Of a stretch of 64,000 bases of DNA, positions 38,038-47,200 are shown in pieces. The stretch lies in assembly GCF_003408845.1 (NCBI RefSeq), contig NZ_LRTV01000010.1, positions 1-64,000 on the forward strand. The letters run 5' to 3'. Position numbers and translations under genes: made by a program. The stretch is from Gardnerella massiliensis. Lineage in GTDB: Bacteria > Actinomycetota > Actinomycetes > Actinomycetales > Bifidobacteriaceae. Each line of letters begins with the position of its first letter. Position 1 is the stretch's first letter. Under the pieces are notes generated by a model, which saw nothing but the letters and a program-made list of their open reading frames with translations, made no database searches and was not told where the DNA came from.

Positions 38038-38130
38038 TTGTTGTGTTGGTTGTGTGTTTGTGGTGTGTGTTGGTTGTGTGTTGGTGAGGGCTGCGTTTGT
38101 GTGTTGCGTTGGTGGTGTGTGTTGCGTTCT
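38038..38130 (+). repeat. GT-rich low-complexity tract
   Basis: Nearly all bases are G or T on the plus strand, with repeated TTGGTTGTGTG and GTTGCGTTGGTGG-like units. No gene is visible. It sits between the serS terminator and tRNA-Ser. Confidence 0.7.
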
Positions 38131-38194
38131 ATGCGTGCTGATATGCTTAACCCCTGTGTGCTGAAGGCGATTTAATTGTTTTCGCGCGCAGACT

Positions 38195-38279
38195 GGATGG
38201 GTGTCCGAGCGGTCTAAGGAGACGGTCTTGAAAACCGTTGTAGGGAAACCTACCGCGAGTTCGAATCTCGCCTCATCCG
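38195..38279 (+). tRNA. tRNA-Ser (anticodon UGA)
   Basis: Acceptor GGATGGG/CTCATCC, anticodon stem ACGGT/ACCGT with loop CTTGAAA (TGA), a long variable arm (TGTAGGGAAACCTACC), T-arm GCGAGTTCGAATCTCGC, discriminator G. CCA is not encoded. Confidence 0.95.
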
Positions 38280-38289
38280 CGAATTAACC

Positions 38290-38327
38290 AAGCCTAAAGC
38301 ATATAAAAATTGCTTTAGGCTTTTTTA
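38290..38327 (+). terminator. Terminator after tRNA-Ser
   Basis: AAGCCTAAAGCA (38290-38301) pairs with TGCTTTAGGCTT, followed by T6. Confidence 0.9.
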
Positions 38328-38332
38328 ATTCG

Positions 38333-38410
38333 CCGAGCTTGCTCAGGTTGGAAGTCCGGGGGACTTCCAACGCAAGCTCGGTCTGCCTGCGTCTCGATTG
38401 ACGCAGGCAG
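38333..38410 (+). repeat. Palindromic intergenic element, copy 2
   Basis: Outer stem GCTTGC/GCAAGC (38337-38342/38372-38377), inner stem GTTGGAAGTCC/GGACTTCCAAC (38347-38357/38361-38371), and second hairpin CTGCCTGCGTC/GACGCAGGCAG (38383-38393/38400-38410, loop TCGATT). A partial duplicate of the second hairpin follows at 38435-38460. Compared with copy 1 (reverse-complemented), changes in the stems are compensatory. Confidence 0.85.
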
Positions 38411-38466
38411 GGCAGGTTAGTTTGGCTTTGTTTAAGCTCGGTCTGCCTGCGTCTCGATTGAGCATT

Positions 38467-38560
38467 GCCATTTTGTGGAACATTTGCCGGAGTTTTTTCT
38501 CCGGCGTTTGTTGTTGTTTTGGTTGGTTTTTGGAACATTTGCCGGAAAATTCCCGGAGTT
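38467..38560 (+). repeat. Dispersed 52-bp repeat, array B1
   Basis: Units start GGAAC at 38477 and 38532 (55 bp apart), with hairpin CCGGAG/CTCCGG and the GTTTGTTGTTGTTTTGG tail; a partial tail precedes the first unit. Confidence 0.9.
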
Positions 38561-38561
38561 T

Positions 38562-38663
38562 GCGCGACGACCTGCTTTCGCGCTTAAAGCGTAGCGCGCG
38601 AAGGCAACTCGGAGCGGAAACTCGCTTAAGTTGGAAGTCCGGGGGACTTCCAACGCGAGTTTC
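38562..38663 (+). repeat. Palindromic intergenic element, copy 3
   Basis: Starts GCGCGACGACCTGCTT as in copy 1 (reverse complement), then an imperfect GC-rich hairpin, GGCAACTCGGAGCG, an outer stem GAAACTCGC/GCGAGTTTC (38617-38625/38655-38663) and inner stem GTTGGAAGTCC/GGACTTCCAAC (38630-38640/38644-38654). The outer stem sequence differs wholly from copies 1 and 2 yet still pairs perfectly. It is flanked on both sides by the 52-bp repeat family. Confidence 0.85.
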
Positions 38664-38691
38664 GTAGCGAGCGCGTCGCAATCCGCGCGAG

Positions 38692-38776
38692 CGTTTTGGC
38701 CATTTTTTGGAACATTTGCGGGAGAATCTCCGGCGTTTGTTGTTGTTTTGGCCGTTTTTTGGAACATTTGCCGGGG
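38692..38776 (+). repeat. Dispersed 52-bp repeat, array B2
   Basis: A unit tail at 38692-38708, then unit starts at 38709 and 38761 (52 bp). It ends close to the mvaS stop, in the orientation opposite to that gene. Confidence 0.9.
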
Positions 38777-38794
38777 ATTTTACGTCGTTCGCTT

Positions 38795-40036
38795 TTAGCG
38801 CGCGGAGTAGTGGCGCTCTTGTGAGGCGATTGCGTCGAGGAAGAAGTGCGCACCTTCGCGGTGGGATGTGCTACTTACGAAATCTTCCGGAGCGTAAGGT
38901 GCGACGCTAGAAAACATCTCCTCGTAATCGGTAACGCTTAAGCGTTCGCGCGAATCGAGCATATCAGCGTGCTCCTTAGCAAACAGCGCGTTCTTAAATC
39001 CTGGAACAATAGTTGTACTAAATAACTCGCCAACAGCGCCGGAACCGTAAGAAAATAGCCCAATCCTATCGCCGTCTTTAAGCGGGGGAATGTTACTATT
39101 TTCGCAAGCGTTTTCATTCAACTCAAGTAGCGACAACAAACCCAAGTACAACGATCCCGTATAAATATTGCCAACGCGACGACTGTACTTAGTGCTGGTT
39201 TCGTAGCGAGAAAGCAAGCGCTCGCGCACGTCATCTGGGGTGTTATCGCAATCCATCGCGGCCTTAAGCGCCTTCAAACCCATTTTCGTATACGGCAAGT
39301 GGAAGCACATGGCTGCAAAATCGTTGAAATCGCAGCCGTTTTGAGCACAATATTTTTGCCACACGTCGCAGAAAAACTCTATGTACTGCTCGCTAGAAAA
39401 CTTACCGCGGGCGAGTGCAGTATCCTGGTATACCGGTCGCCAAAAGTCTTGAATATCAGCGGATTTTACAACGCTATCGTCATTGATCTTAAGAACGCTC
39501 GGATTCGCGCTTACCAGCATTGCCACGGCACCAGCGCCTTGCGTAACTTCGCCGGGAGTGTTAAGTCCGTAGCGCGCAATGTCTGCCGCAATCACCAGCA
39601 CTTGTGGCTGCGAATCGGCATGCGCTCGCACGTAGTCACATGCCATCATGAGTGCCGCGGTGCCGCCGTAGCAGGCTTCCTTCACTTCAGCGCAACGCAG
39701 CCATGGCGTGAGTTTTAGCAGACTTTGAACGTATAGCGCGCTGGATTTGCTGGCGTCCACGCCGCTTTCCGTGCCGACGATTAGCATTTTGAGGCGATTG
39801 CTGTCGATGTATGGCAGGAGGGGAAGTGCGGCTTCGGCTGCGAGGGTTACGATGTCTTGGTGATTCGGCGGCACTGCCTGCTGGCTTTGGCCGATGCCGA
39901 TGGTGAATTTGTTGGGGTCTATGCTGCGCGTGTGTGCAAGGTCGGTGAGGTCGAGGTAGCAGTGCGGGGTTGCGAAGTTGATGCGGTCGATGCCGACGGC
40001 GAGTGGGGAGGTTTTTGCGTTATTTGTAGTGTTCAT
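38795..40036 (-). CDS. mvaS: Hydroxymethylglutaryl-CoA synthase
   Basis: Condenses acetyl-CoA with acetoacetyl-CoA to HMG-CoA, the second step of the mevalonate route to isoprenoids. 413 aa. Catalytic residues are visible: Glu in VGTESGVD near residue 80, Cys in VKEACYGGTA near 112, and His in CFHLPYTKMG near 235. The ATG at 40036 is preferred; the frame extends to a TTG at 40045 inside a repeat. It is last in a minus-strand set thiolase-mvaA-mvaS that forms mevalonate from acetyl-CoA. Confidence 0.94.
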   Translation of the reverse strand: MNTTNNAKTSPLAVGIDRINFATPHCYLDLTDLAHTRSIDPNKFTIGIGQSQQAVPPNHQDIVTLAAEAALPLLPYIDSNRLKMLIVGTESGVDASKSSALYVQSLLKLTPWLRCAEVKEACYGGTAALMMACDYVRAHADSQPQVLVIAADIARYGLNTPGEVTQGAGAVAMLVSANPSVLKINDDSVVKSADIQDFWRPVYQDTALARGKFSSEQYIEFFCDVWQKYCAQNGCDFNDFAAMCFHLPYTKMGLKALKAAMDCDNTPDDVRERLLSRYETSTKYSRRVGNIYTGSLYLGLLSLLELNENACENSNIPPLKDGDRIGLFSYGSGAVGELFSTTIVPGFKNALFAKEHADMLDSRERLSVTDYEEMFSSVAPYAPEDFVSSTSHREGAHFFLDAIASQERHYSAR

Positions 40037-40150
40037 TTTTCTCAATTTTTTCTCAATTTTTTCTCAATTTTTTCTTAATTTCTTAATTTCTTATTCTTTA
40101 ATTTCTTGATTTCTTCTTAATTTCTTATTTTCTTCTTAATTTCTTATTTT
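40037..40150 (-). repeat. Purine-rich spacer repeats between mvaA and mvaS
   Basis: On the minus strand nearly all purine plus T: repeated AAGAAATT units, then AAATTGAGAAAA about three times (12-bp period) running into the mvaS start. It leaves mvaS without a strong single ribosome site and could tune the mvaA:mvaS ratio (inference). Confidence 0.7.
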
Positions 40151-41515
40151 TTAATTTTTATCTGATTCGCGCAATTGTTTAAGCAGTTGCGCAACTTTTT
40201 CAGTGGTGCGTTCTGCCGTGGTAAGTTGTAGAAGATTGTGCGCGATTTTTACAATTTCGTCGCCTTTGGCGCCGGCTGCGATTGCTAGATTTGACGCGTG
40301 TAGTTTCATGTGGCCAGCTTGTATGCCTGAGCTTGCGAGCGCGCGGAGAGCCGCAAGATTTTGTACGAGACCGAGGGCTGCAAGTGTGTTGCGAAAATCG
40401 TTCGCGTTTTTGTATTTTCCGATTTTGATTGCGAGTTGCGCCATTGGTAGCGATGAGATTGATCCGCCGACGATGCCGATTTGCAGGGGGATTTCGATAT
40501 GACCATGGAGTATGGTTTGTTCGTTTAAGACTTCAGTTTTCCACGTTGACAGTGGTAGGTAGCGACCGGAGCGAGCCGCCCACGCATGCGCTGCTGCTTC
40601 TAGCGCTCGCGTATCATTTCCTGACGCGAGCGCGGCCCCTGCAATACCGTTTAGGATGCCTTTGTTGTGCGTGGCGGCTCGCGCTGTGTCGCTGGCGGCT
40701 AGCGTGCTTAATGCCGCGATGCGGCTGGCGAGGCGCTTGCCCTCGCTTTCGCGTTCGTCTAAATTTTCCAGCCGCGTGGATGCTAGGGCTGCAGCGGGTA
40801 TGTGTATTTCGGCTGTGGTGGCAACGCGGCTGGTGTTGGTGAGGATGGCTGCAAGCGCCTCGACGCCGAGCCAGCTTTCCAGCTGGGCTTTGACGGCTTC
40901 GCCCATAGTGTTTACTGTGTTGGCGCCCATGGCGTCGCATGTGTCTACGTCAATCTCGAGTTTGGCGAAGCCGTTCAAAGCTACAGCGCGGCATTTTCGC
41001 GCGCCGCCGCCCCTTTTCATCATTGATGGGTGTGACTCGTTGGCAACGTGCAGCAGCTCTTCAACTTTTCCAGAATCTTCAACAATTTCGCGCAATTGCG
41101 CAGCTACGTTCCCGTCTGTGTTTTCAAAAGCAATTTGCGCAGTTGTTACGTATTGTGGTGAGTTTGCTACGATACAGCCTTCAATACTCATTGCGGCGAT
41201 TCTCGCTCCGTTGCATGCTGCCGCGATTACGGATGGCTCTTCCGTTGCGACGAGTACGTTTCGCGTTTCGCCGTTGATAATCAGCCCGCGTACAACGCCA
41301 ACCGGCAGCGTATACTTTCCAATCTGATGTTCAATCATATGATTTGCAACGTCTGCTGGTATTGTCGCGTCGGAACTTTCCGTAAGCTGCTTAAGCAAAA
41401 AAGTTGCGTCAGACTCGTCTATCGCACCCTCGTTTTGTAAAGTTTTTATGCGATTTTCTACGCTCAACTCACGAAAAGCAGTTTCACGAAAAGCAGTTTC
41501 ACGAAAAGCAGTCAT
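40151..41515 (-). CDS. mvaA: Hydroxymethylglutaryl-CoA reductase (class II)
   Basis: Reduces HMG-CoA to mevalonate. 454 aa. The conserved substrate segment VATEEPSVIAAACNGAR is near 90 and the cofactor-side DAMGANTVNTMGEAV near 205; a His/Lys-bearing region lies toward the C-terminus. GAGGTG supports the ATG at 41515. The N-terminus begins with TAFRE three times, encoded by a 15-bp tandem repeat (41465-41515), an unusual feature absent from typical enzymes. It lies 24 bp after the thiolase stop. Confidence 0.93.
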   Translation of the reverse strand: MTAFRETAFRETAFRELSVENRIKTLQNEGAIDESDATFLLKQLTESSDATIPADVANHMIEHQIGKYTLPVGVVRGLIINGETRNVLVATEEPSVIAAACNGARIAAMSIEGCIVANSPQYVTTAQIAFENTDGNVAAQLREIVEDSGKVEELLHVANESHPSMMKRGGGARKCRAVALNGFAKLEIDVDTCDAMGANTVNTMGEAVKAQLESWLGVEALAAILTNTSRVATTAEIHIPAAALASTRLENLDERESEGKRLASRIAALSTLAASDTARAATHNKGILNGIAGAALASGNDTRALEAAAHAWAARSGRYLPLSTWKTEVLNEQTILHGHIEIPLQIGIVGGSISSLPMAQLAIKIGKYKNANDFRNTLAALGLVQNLAALRALASSGIQAGHMKLHASNLAIAAGAKGDEIVKIAHNLLQLTTAERTTEKVAQLLKQLRESDKN

Positions 41516-41539
41516 CGAAATCACCTCATGATTTGTAGA

Positions 41540-42775
41540 CTACGAATGCTTCTGGTCGCTTTGCATTCTGACTTGGTTGTTTTGCATCCTAATCTGCATC
41601 GCCACGCCAATTCCGCCACCTACGCACAGCGCGGCAACGCCATTTCGCTGATTACGATCGCGTAGTGCGTATATAAGCGTCGTTAAAATTCTCGCTCCGC
41701 TGGCTCCCAGTGGGTGACCGAGTGCGATTGCGCCGCCTCGCACGTTGAGTTTTGCTTCGTCAATATGTAACTGTTCCGAAACGGCGATGCTCTGTGCGGC
41801 GAAAGCTTCGTTAATTTCAAATAAATCAATGCTGTCAACGTTACTTCCGGTAGCTTGCAGCATGCGTTCCATCACATGTTTTGGCGCGTATCCCATTAGG
41901 TCTGGGTCGATGCCGCCTTCTGCAAATCCTACGATTTTGGCGAGGTACTCGATTCCGTGCGCTTCCGCATAATCTTTGCTCATGAGCACGAGTGCTGCGG
42001 CTCCGTCGTTGATTCCGCTTGCGTTGCCTGCGGTTACGGTTGATTGATGTGAGCCGTTGACAGTGTCCGAAGCCGTGAACAGTGTGCGCAATTGTGCTAA
42101 ACGTTCCATGGACGTATCGGCGCGCGGATGTTCGTCTCGCGTTATTACTGTGCCATCTGCCAACGTAACTGGCGTAATTTCAGCTTCAAACTCGCCTTGT
42201 TGCCACGCTTTGACAGCTTTTTGGTGAGATTTAAGCGCAAAAATATCTTGTGCTTCGCGCGTAATATTAAATTTCGCTGCTACGTTTTCTGCGGTAACTC
42301 CCATTGCGTCATCGGTAAAAGCGTCGTTTAGACCGTCGCGCTGCAAGCCGTCAATAAGTGTAAAGTTTCCGTAGCGGTGTCCGTTAAATCGCGAGTTGGT
42401 TGCGTAAAATGGCACGTTGCTCATGCTTTCGGTGCCGCCTGCTACTACTACTTGCGCGTCGCCCATAACGATTGCGGCTTGTGCTAGTCGCACTGCTTTT
42501 AAGCCTGATCCGCACACTTCGTTAATAGTCATTGCGCAACTAGAAGTGTCTAATCCTGCTCGTAATGCGATTTGACGAGCCACGTTTTGACCGCTTCCCG
42601 CCTGCAGAACGTTACCAAAAATGGCTTGATCTACGTCATGTGCGTCGATTCCGGCGCGTTCGATTGCAGCTTTGGCTGCGATTGTTCCTAAATCAACTGA
42701 GGAAAGCGAAGATAAGCTGCCGCCGAACTTGCCAATAGGCGTGCGTGTAGCGCTTGCAATCACCACTTCAGTCAT
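41540..42775 (-). CDS. Acetyl-CoA C-acetyltransferase (thiolase)
   Basis: Joins two acetyl-CoA to acetoacetyl-CoA, the entry to the mevalonate pathway here. 411 aa. The nucleophilic Cys is in NEVCGSGLKAV near 86; the C-terminal motifs are GGAIALGHPLGASGARIL (His) near 345 and LCVGGGIGVA (Cys) near 378. The start at ATG 42775 follows TAGGTGG; a GTG 12 bp upstream is less likely. The tail has a duplicated RMQ-x motif (QIRMQNNQVRMQSDQ). First gene of the minus-strand mevalonate set. Confidence 0.94.
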   Translation of the reverse strand: MTEVVIASATRTPIGKFGGSLSSLSSVDLGTIAAKAAIERAGIDAHDVDQAIFGNVLQAGSGQNVARQIALRAGLDTSSCAMTINEVCGSGLKAVRLAQAAIVMGDAQVVVAGGTESMSNVPFYATNSRFNGHRYGNFTLIDGLQRDGLNDAFTDDAMGVTAENVAAKFNITREAQDIFALKSHQKAVKAWQQGEFEAEITPVTLADGTVITRDEHPRADTSMERLAQLRTLFTASDTVNGSHQSTVTAGNASGINDGAAALVLMSKDYAEAHGIEYLAKIVGFAEGGIDPDLMGYAPKHVMERMLQATGSNVDSIDLFEINEAFAAQSIAVSEQLHIDEAKLNVRGGAIALGHPLGASGARILTTLIYALRDRNQRNGVAALCVGGGIGVAMQIRMQNNQVRMQSDQKHS

Positions 42776-42937
42776 AAGTTTAGCCACCTAATAAATTGTT
42801 TGTTGCAATCATATTGCACCTATACCAACCGGACTACTTTATCGTACTTGAGCGCAAAAACGGTAATTGTGTGAAATTTTTCTCGTTTCTTTCACATTTG
42901 CACTTGCTTCAGCGAGTTTGTGGCGGCTTCGAAAGTT

Positions 42938-43082
42938 ACAACAAACGCTGGGAATTTTCCGGCAAATGTTTCATAAAACGTCCAAAACAGCAACAAACGC
43001 CGGAAAAATACACGGCAAATGTTCCAAAAAACCACCAAAACAGCAACATTTGCCGGAGAAAAATCTCCCGAAAATGTTCCTG
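42938..43082 (-). repeat. Dispersed 52-bp repeat, array C
   Basis: Minus-strand units whose GGAAC (or near) ends map to 43080, 43025 and 42972, spaced 55 and 53 bp, with CCGGAG-type hairpins and AACAAACGCCGG (reverse complement of the unit core). The rest of 42776-43512 holds the long-hairpin element but no supported gene. Confidence 0.88.
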
Positions 43083-43255
43083 TAGCTTTGCAGTATTGCT
43101 TCTGCTAACGGTGATTACTTGTTGATTAGTGGGCTTTAACAGTATTGCTCTGCTGACGTTGAGTATTATTGCCTAGAAGCCACTAGCATTCATGCTGCTG
43201 CGCACACTGCACCAGAAACTCCTACCACACCACAAAACACTAGCGGTTTTATCAG

Positions 43256-43497
43256 TAGTGAGGGGTGGGTGTTGCTTGGTCGAGCAATATAAAAGCGGAG
43301 CGATAGTAATAATCTTGTTGATGAATAACTGTTTCCGCAAAAAAGTAAGTAAAAAACTAAACTTAACTACCTGTCCACTAGTCCAAATGAGGTATAAGAG
43401 CGTAGCGCTGCGAGACAAGTAACCCCACCCCTCACAGCCACTCCAGAACCACAAAGGCCAAAACTCATAGACGAAACTCAAGAATATCGAAAATAAG
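43256..43497 (-). other. Long-hairpin element, copy 1 (candidate structured RNA)
   Basis: On the minus strand, 16 bp after the xpt stop, a block TTATTTTCGATATTCTTGA plus TCGTCTATGAGTTTTG (43496-43459) is shared with a copy after mltG. It is followed by a stem of about 20 bp: GTGAGGGGTGGG/CCCACCCCTCAC (43435-43424 with 43269-43258) extended by GTTACTTG/CAAGCAAC, with a loop of about 137 nt. No ORF fits. Confidence 0.65.
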
Positions 43498-43512
43498 CTA
43501 TACCATTCGCCG

Positions 43513-44094
43513 CTACTTACGGAACGTAATAGAGCCGTCGCTAGGGTCCATTGAGTCAACGATAGCCAGCGAATCCAAATCATACCCAGCTTCGCGAAGT
43601 GCGTCGCCGCCGCCCTGGAATCCTTTTTCAATCGCAATACCAATGCCGGCAACCGTAGCTCCCGCGTGGTGACAAATATCAATCAAACCTTGCAAAGCAT
43701 TACCATTAGCTAAAAAGTCGTCAATAATTAGCACGCGATCGTCGGCACTCAAATATTTACGCGATACGATTACCGGAAATTCACGTTGCTTTGTGAAAGA
43801 AAACACAGTAGAAACGTACTGGTCGCCATCGAGGTTAATAGACTGAGCTTTTTTCGCAAAAACTACCGGAACATTCCCAAAATGACGCGCTACTACGCAA
43901 GCAATGCCAATTCCAGAAGCCTCAATCGTAAGAATTTTATTAACGCCCGCTTCGCGAAAATGCTCAGCCCAAGCCGCACCCATGTTATCAAAAAGTGACA
44001 CATCGCACTGGTGGTTCAAAAAAGCGTCCACTTTCAAGACATTACCAGGCTTTACGATACCGTCTTGGCGGATGCGATCTTCCAATTCTTGCAC
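43513..44094 (-). CDS. xpt: Xanthine phosphoribosyltransferase
   Basis: Salvages xanthine to XMP using PRPP. 193 aa from GTG 44094, which matches the length and start of B. subtilis Xpt ([22 protein letters not shown]); AAAGGA lies upstream of it. The PRPP loop is [17 protein letters not shown] near 125-141. Upstream I see no purine-riboswitch pattern. The stop is followed within 16 bp by the long-hairpin element. Confidence 0.92.
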   Translation of the reverse strand: MQELEDRIRQDGIVKPGNVLKVDAFLNHQCDVSLFDNMGAAWAEHFREAGVNKILTIEASGIGIACVVARHFGNVPVVFAKKAQSINLDGDQYVSTVFSFTKQREFPVIVSRKYLSADDRVLIIDDFLANGNALQGLIDICHHAGATVAGIGIAIEKGFQGGGDALREAGYDLDSLAIVDSMDPSDGSITFRK

Positions 44095-44298
44095 GATGAA
44101 TCTTCCTTTGCGTTGTTTAGCAGCCACGCGCCATGTGTAGCATAGTTATGGACGTTCAGTACGCTTAAGCATACCCTAGTCCGTGACACAATATCGTTAA
44201 AAAACGACGGCAGTATGTGGTAAACCTGATTAAATGTGCTAAATGCGCTTATAGGCAAAACGGGGGAGTTTTGTGGGGAGTGGTTACGGAGAGTGAAA

Positions 44299-47200
44299 AT
44301 GTGCGATTACGGGTATGTGAGTGATTTATTAGGTGATCCTGTGGATAATGCGGCGGGGTCTGCGAGTGCGCAAGCGAACGATAGTGAGGCTTACCAAAAT
44401 AGTGAGGCTTACCAAAGTAGTGAGGCTTACCAAAATAGCGGGGCTTACCAAAGTAGCGATGCTTACCAAAATAGTGAGGCTTACCAAAATAGCGGGGCTT
44501 ACCAAAGTGATGAAGACGTGTACGCAAATGCTGCGGATATAAACGATTACTCGAATTATGGATATGACGAATATGCCGACGCGTATGCGCAAGAATACGC
44601 GCCTTCAAGCGTTCCTACGGAAGGTTACGCTCCAGCGGAAGGTTACGTTCCAGAAGAAAATTCTAATCCAACTGCCGCTAATTCAGCTGCCGATTATCCA
44701 GACGTCACTTATCCAACTGTTTCCAGTCCACGAATCGTCGTCGACGCAAGCACTCTTATAGAGGGCCTCAATCCGCAACAATCTAAAGCGGTGCAGTACG
44801 ATGGCCCGGCGTTACTTATCGGCGCAGGTGCAGGCAGCGGCAAAACGCGAGTACTCACGCGCAGAATCGCTTGGATTTTAAGCCAAAAAGGTGCGTGGCC
44901 AAGCCAAATTCTCGCCATCACTTTTACTAACAAAGCCGCCGCAGAAATGCGTGAACGCCTTGCTAAGCTCATCGGCAGCGAAGCGAGTAGTATGTGGGTT
45001 TCGACTTTCCATTCTGCGTGCGTGAAAATACTTCGCAGGTCCGGCCAAAGCATTGGCTTAACCTCAGGATTTTCTATATACGACACCGCTGATTGCGAAC
45101 GTTTGATAAAAATTATTGCAACCGAGTTGAACGTAGATATTAAACGTTTTACGCCGCGCAGTATTTTGGGGAAGATTTCGGATTGCAAGAACAGTTTGAT
45201 TAGTTGGCGTGAGCAGTTGGATATGTATGCCAATGATTACAAGCCGGGAGTTTTGGGGCAACAGATTGCGCACGCAGGCAACGCTGATGCCGTGTATGCC
45301 ACGATTTACGCGGAATATCAGCATCGTTTAGCACAAGCGAACGCCGTTGACTTTGATGATTTAATTATGCGGACCGTGCAGCTTATGCGCGAAGCTCCGG
45401 AAGTTGCTAAATATTATCGCCACAAGTTCCGTTATATTCTGGTTGACGAGTATCAGGATACGAACCACGCGCAATACGAGCTTATTCGTGAGCTTGCTGG
45501 CGTTGACGTAAAGCAGAATAGTGCAAACGTTACGCAAAGTAGTACAAACGTTGCGCAACAACAGCGCACTGATTCACCTGCTTCAATCACCGTTGTTGGC
45601 GACTCCGACCAGTCAATTTACGCTTTCCGCGGCGCAGACATTCGCAATATTCAAGACTTTGAGAAGGATTTTCCAAACGCTACGACTATTATGCTGGAGC
45701 AAAATTATCGCTCTACTCAAACAATTTTGGACGCTGCAAACGCCGTTATTTCGCATAACCAAGGCCGCAAACCTAAAAAATTGTGGACGGCATTAGGTCA
45801 GGGCGCTCCAATTACCGGTTACGCTGCAGATAGTGCTCAGCAGGAAGCAGCTTGGGTTGCGCAGGAAATAGCGCGATTGGCTGGTGAGGAAGGTGTTGCG
45901 TATTCGGATATGGCAATTATGTACCGCGCTAATGCTCAGTCGCGTTCGCTGGAAGATGCTCTTATGAAAGCAGGTCTTCCGTACCAACTGGTTGGCGGCA
46001 CAAAGTTTTACGAACGTCGCGAAGTAAAAGATGCGCTCGCATACTTGCAGTCTATGGCAAATCCGGACGACGACGTGAATATGCGCCGAATTTTGAACGT
46101 GCCAAAGCGAGGTCTTGGCGCTCGAGCAGAAGCCTTGCTAACTCTTTACGCGCAAACGCAAGGAGTGAGCTTCTGGCAAGCTTTGGAACATTTGGAGTCA
46201 ATCGATGGCATGCCAACTCGCACAGCATCCAAGCTTAAAGAATTCCGCGAGCTTATGCACAATTTGATGACGTGCATGCAAGACAATGATTCAAAACCTT
46301 CGAAAGTTATTGACAGCATTTTGAAGGACAGCGGTTTGCTGGAAGATTTGCAGCGTTCGGAAGATCCGCAGGATGCTTCGCGCGTGGATAATTTGTCGCA
46401 GTTGCAGTCGGTTGCGGCAGAGTATGAGCAGAATACTCCGGATGCTAGCGTGGCTGGTTTCCTTGAAACGACGGCGCTTGTGGCGGATTCGGATCAATTG
46501 CCGGACGAAAGTGAGGACACTGGCAAGGTTACGTTGATGACGCTTCACACGGCTAAAGGCTTGGAATATCCGGTTGTGTTCCTAACTGGCATGGAGCAGG
46601 GCACTTTTCCGCATGCGCGTGCGTTGGAAGATGATGGCGAGCTTTGTGAGGAGCGCCGACTTGCTTACGTTGGTATTACGCGTGCAAAACAGCGTTTGTA
46701 TGTAACGCGTGCTGCTGTGCGTGCGCAGTGGGGGCAGGCTCAAGATATGCTTCCAAGTCAGTTTTTGGATGAAATTCCAGATAATTTAATTGATTGGAAG
46801 CGTAGGGAAGCTGACGTTGAGCGTTTAGGTGTTTCTGGCATGCGTCGAGGCGATTCCGATTTTGGCGGCGATTCCGATTTTGGTGGCGATTTTGGCGGCT
46901 GGGATGACGACTATAGTGACGCTTTTAGTGACAAAACAACGTTTGGAGGAAGTGCTTACGGTTCCGGCAAATCCTACGGAAAAAGCAAGTCCTACGGTTC
47001 TAAGTCGCATAGTTCTTCTTACGGAAGTTCTTACGGATCTTCTTACGGCAGTTCCTACGGTTCTTCGCGTGGTAGTTCCTACGGTTCTCGTTCGAAATGG
47101 TCTAAGTCAAGCGCTGTAACAACACGCAAAACCACTGCGCGATCTGCCACAAAACCACTGGCAAAATCAGGTTCCATGTCCGCAATTGCCTCATCTTCCG

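Noticed and set aside
43173-43682. 169-codon minus-strand ORF overlapping the long-hairpin element and the xpt 3' end
   Set aside because: It runs through the inverted repeats and into xpt in another frame; no ribosome site and no family resemblance.
44095-44298. Purine riboswitch upstream of xpt
   Set aside because: I could not find the three-way junction pattern or its conserved loop sequences on the minus strand upstream of xpt.
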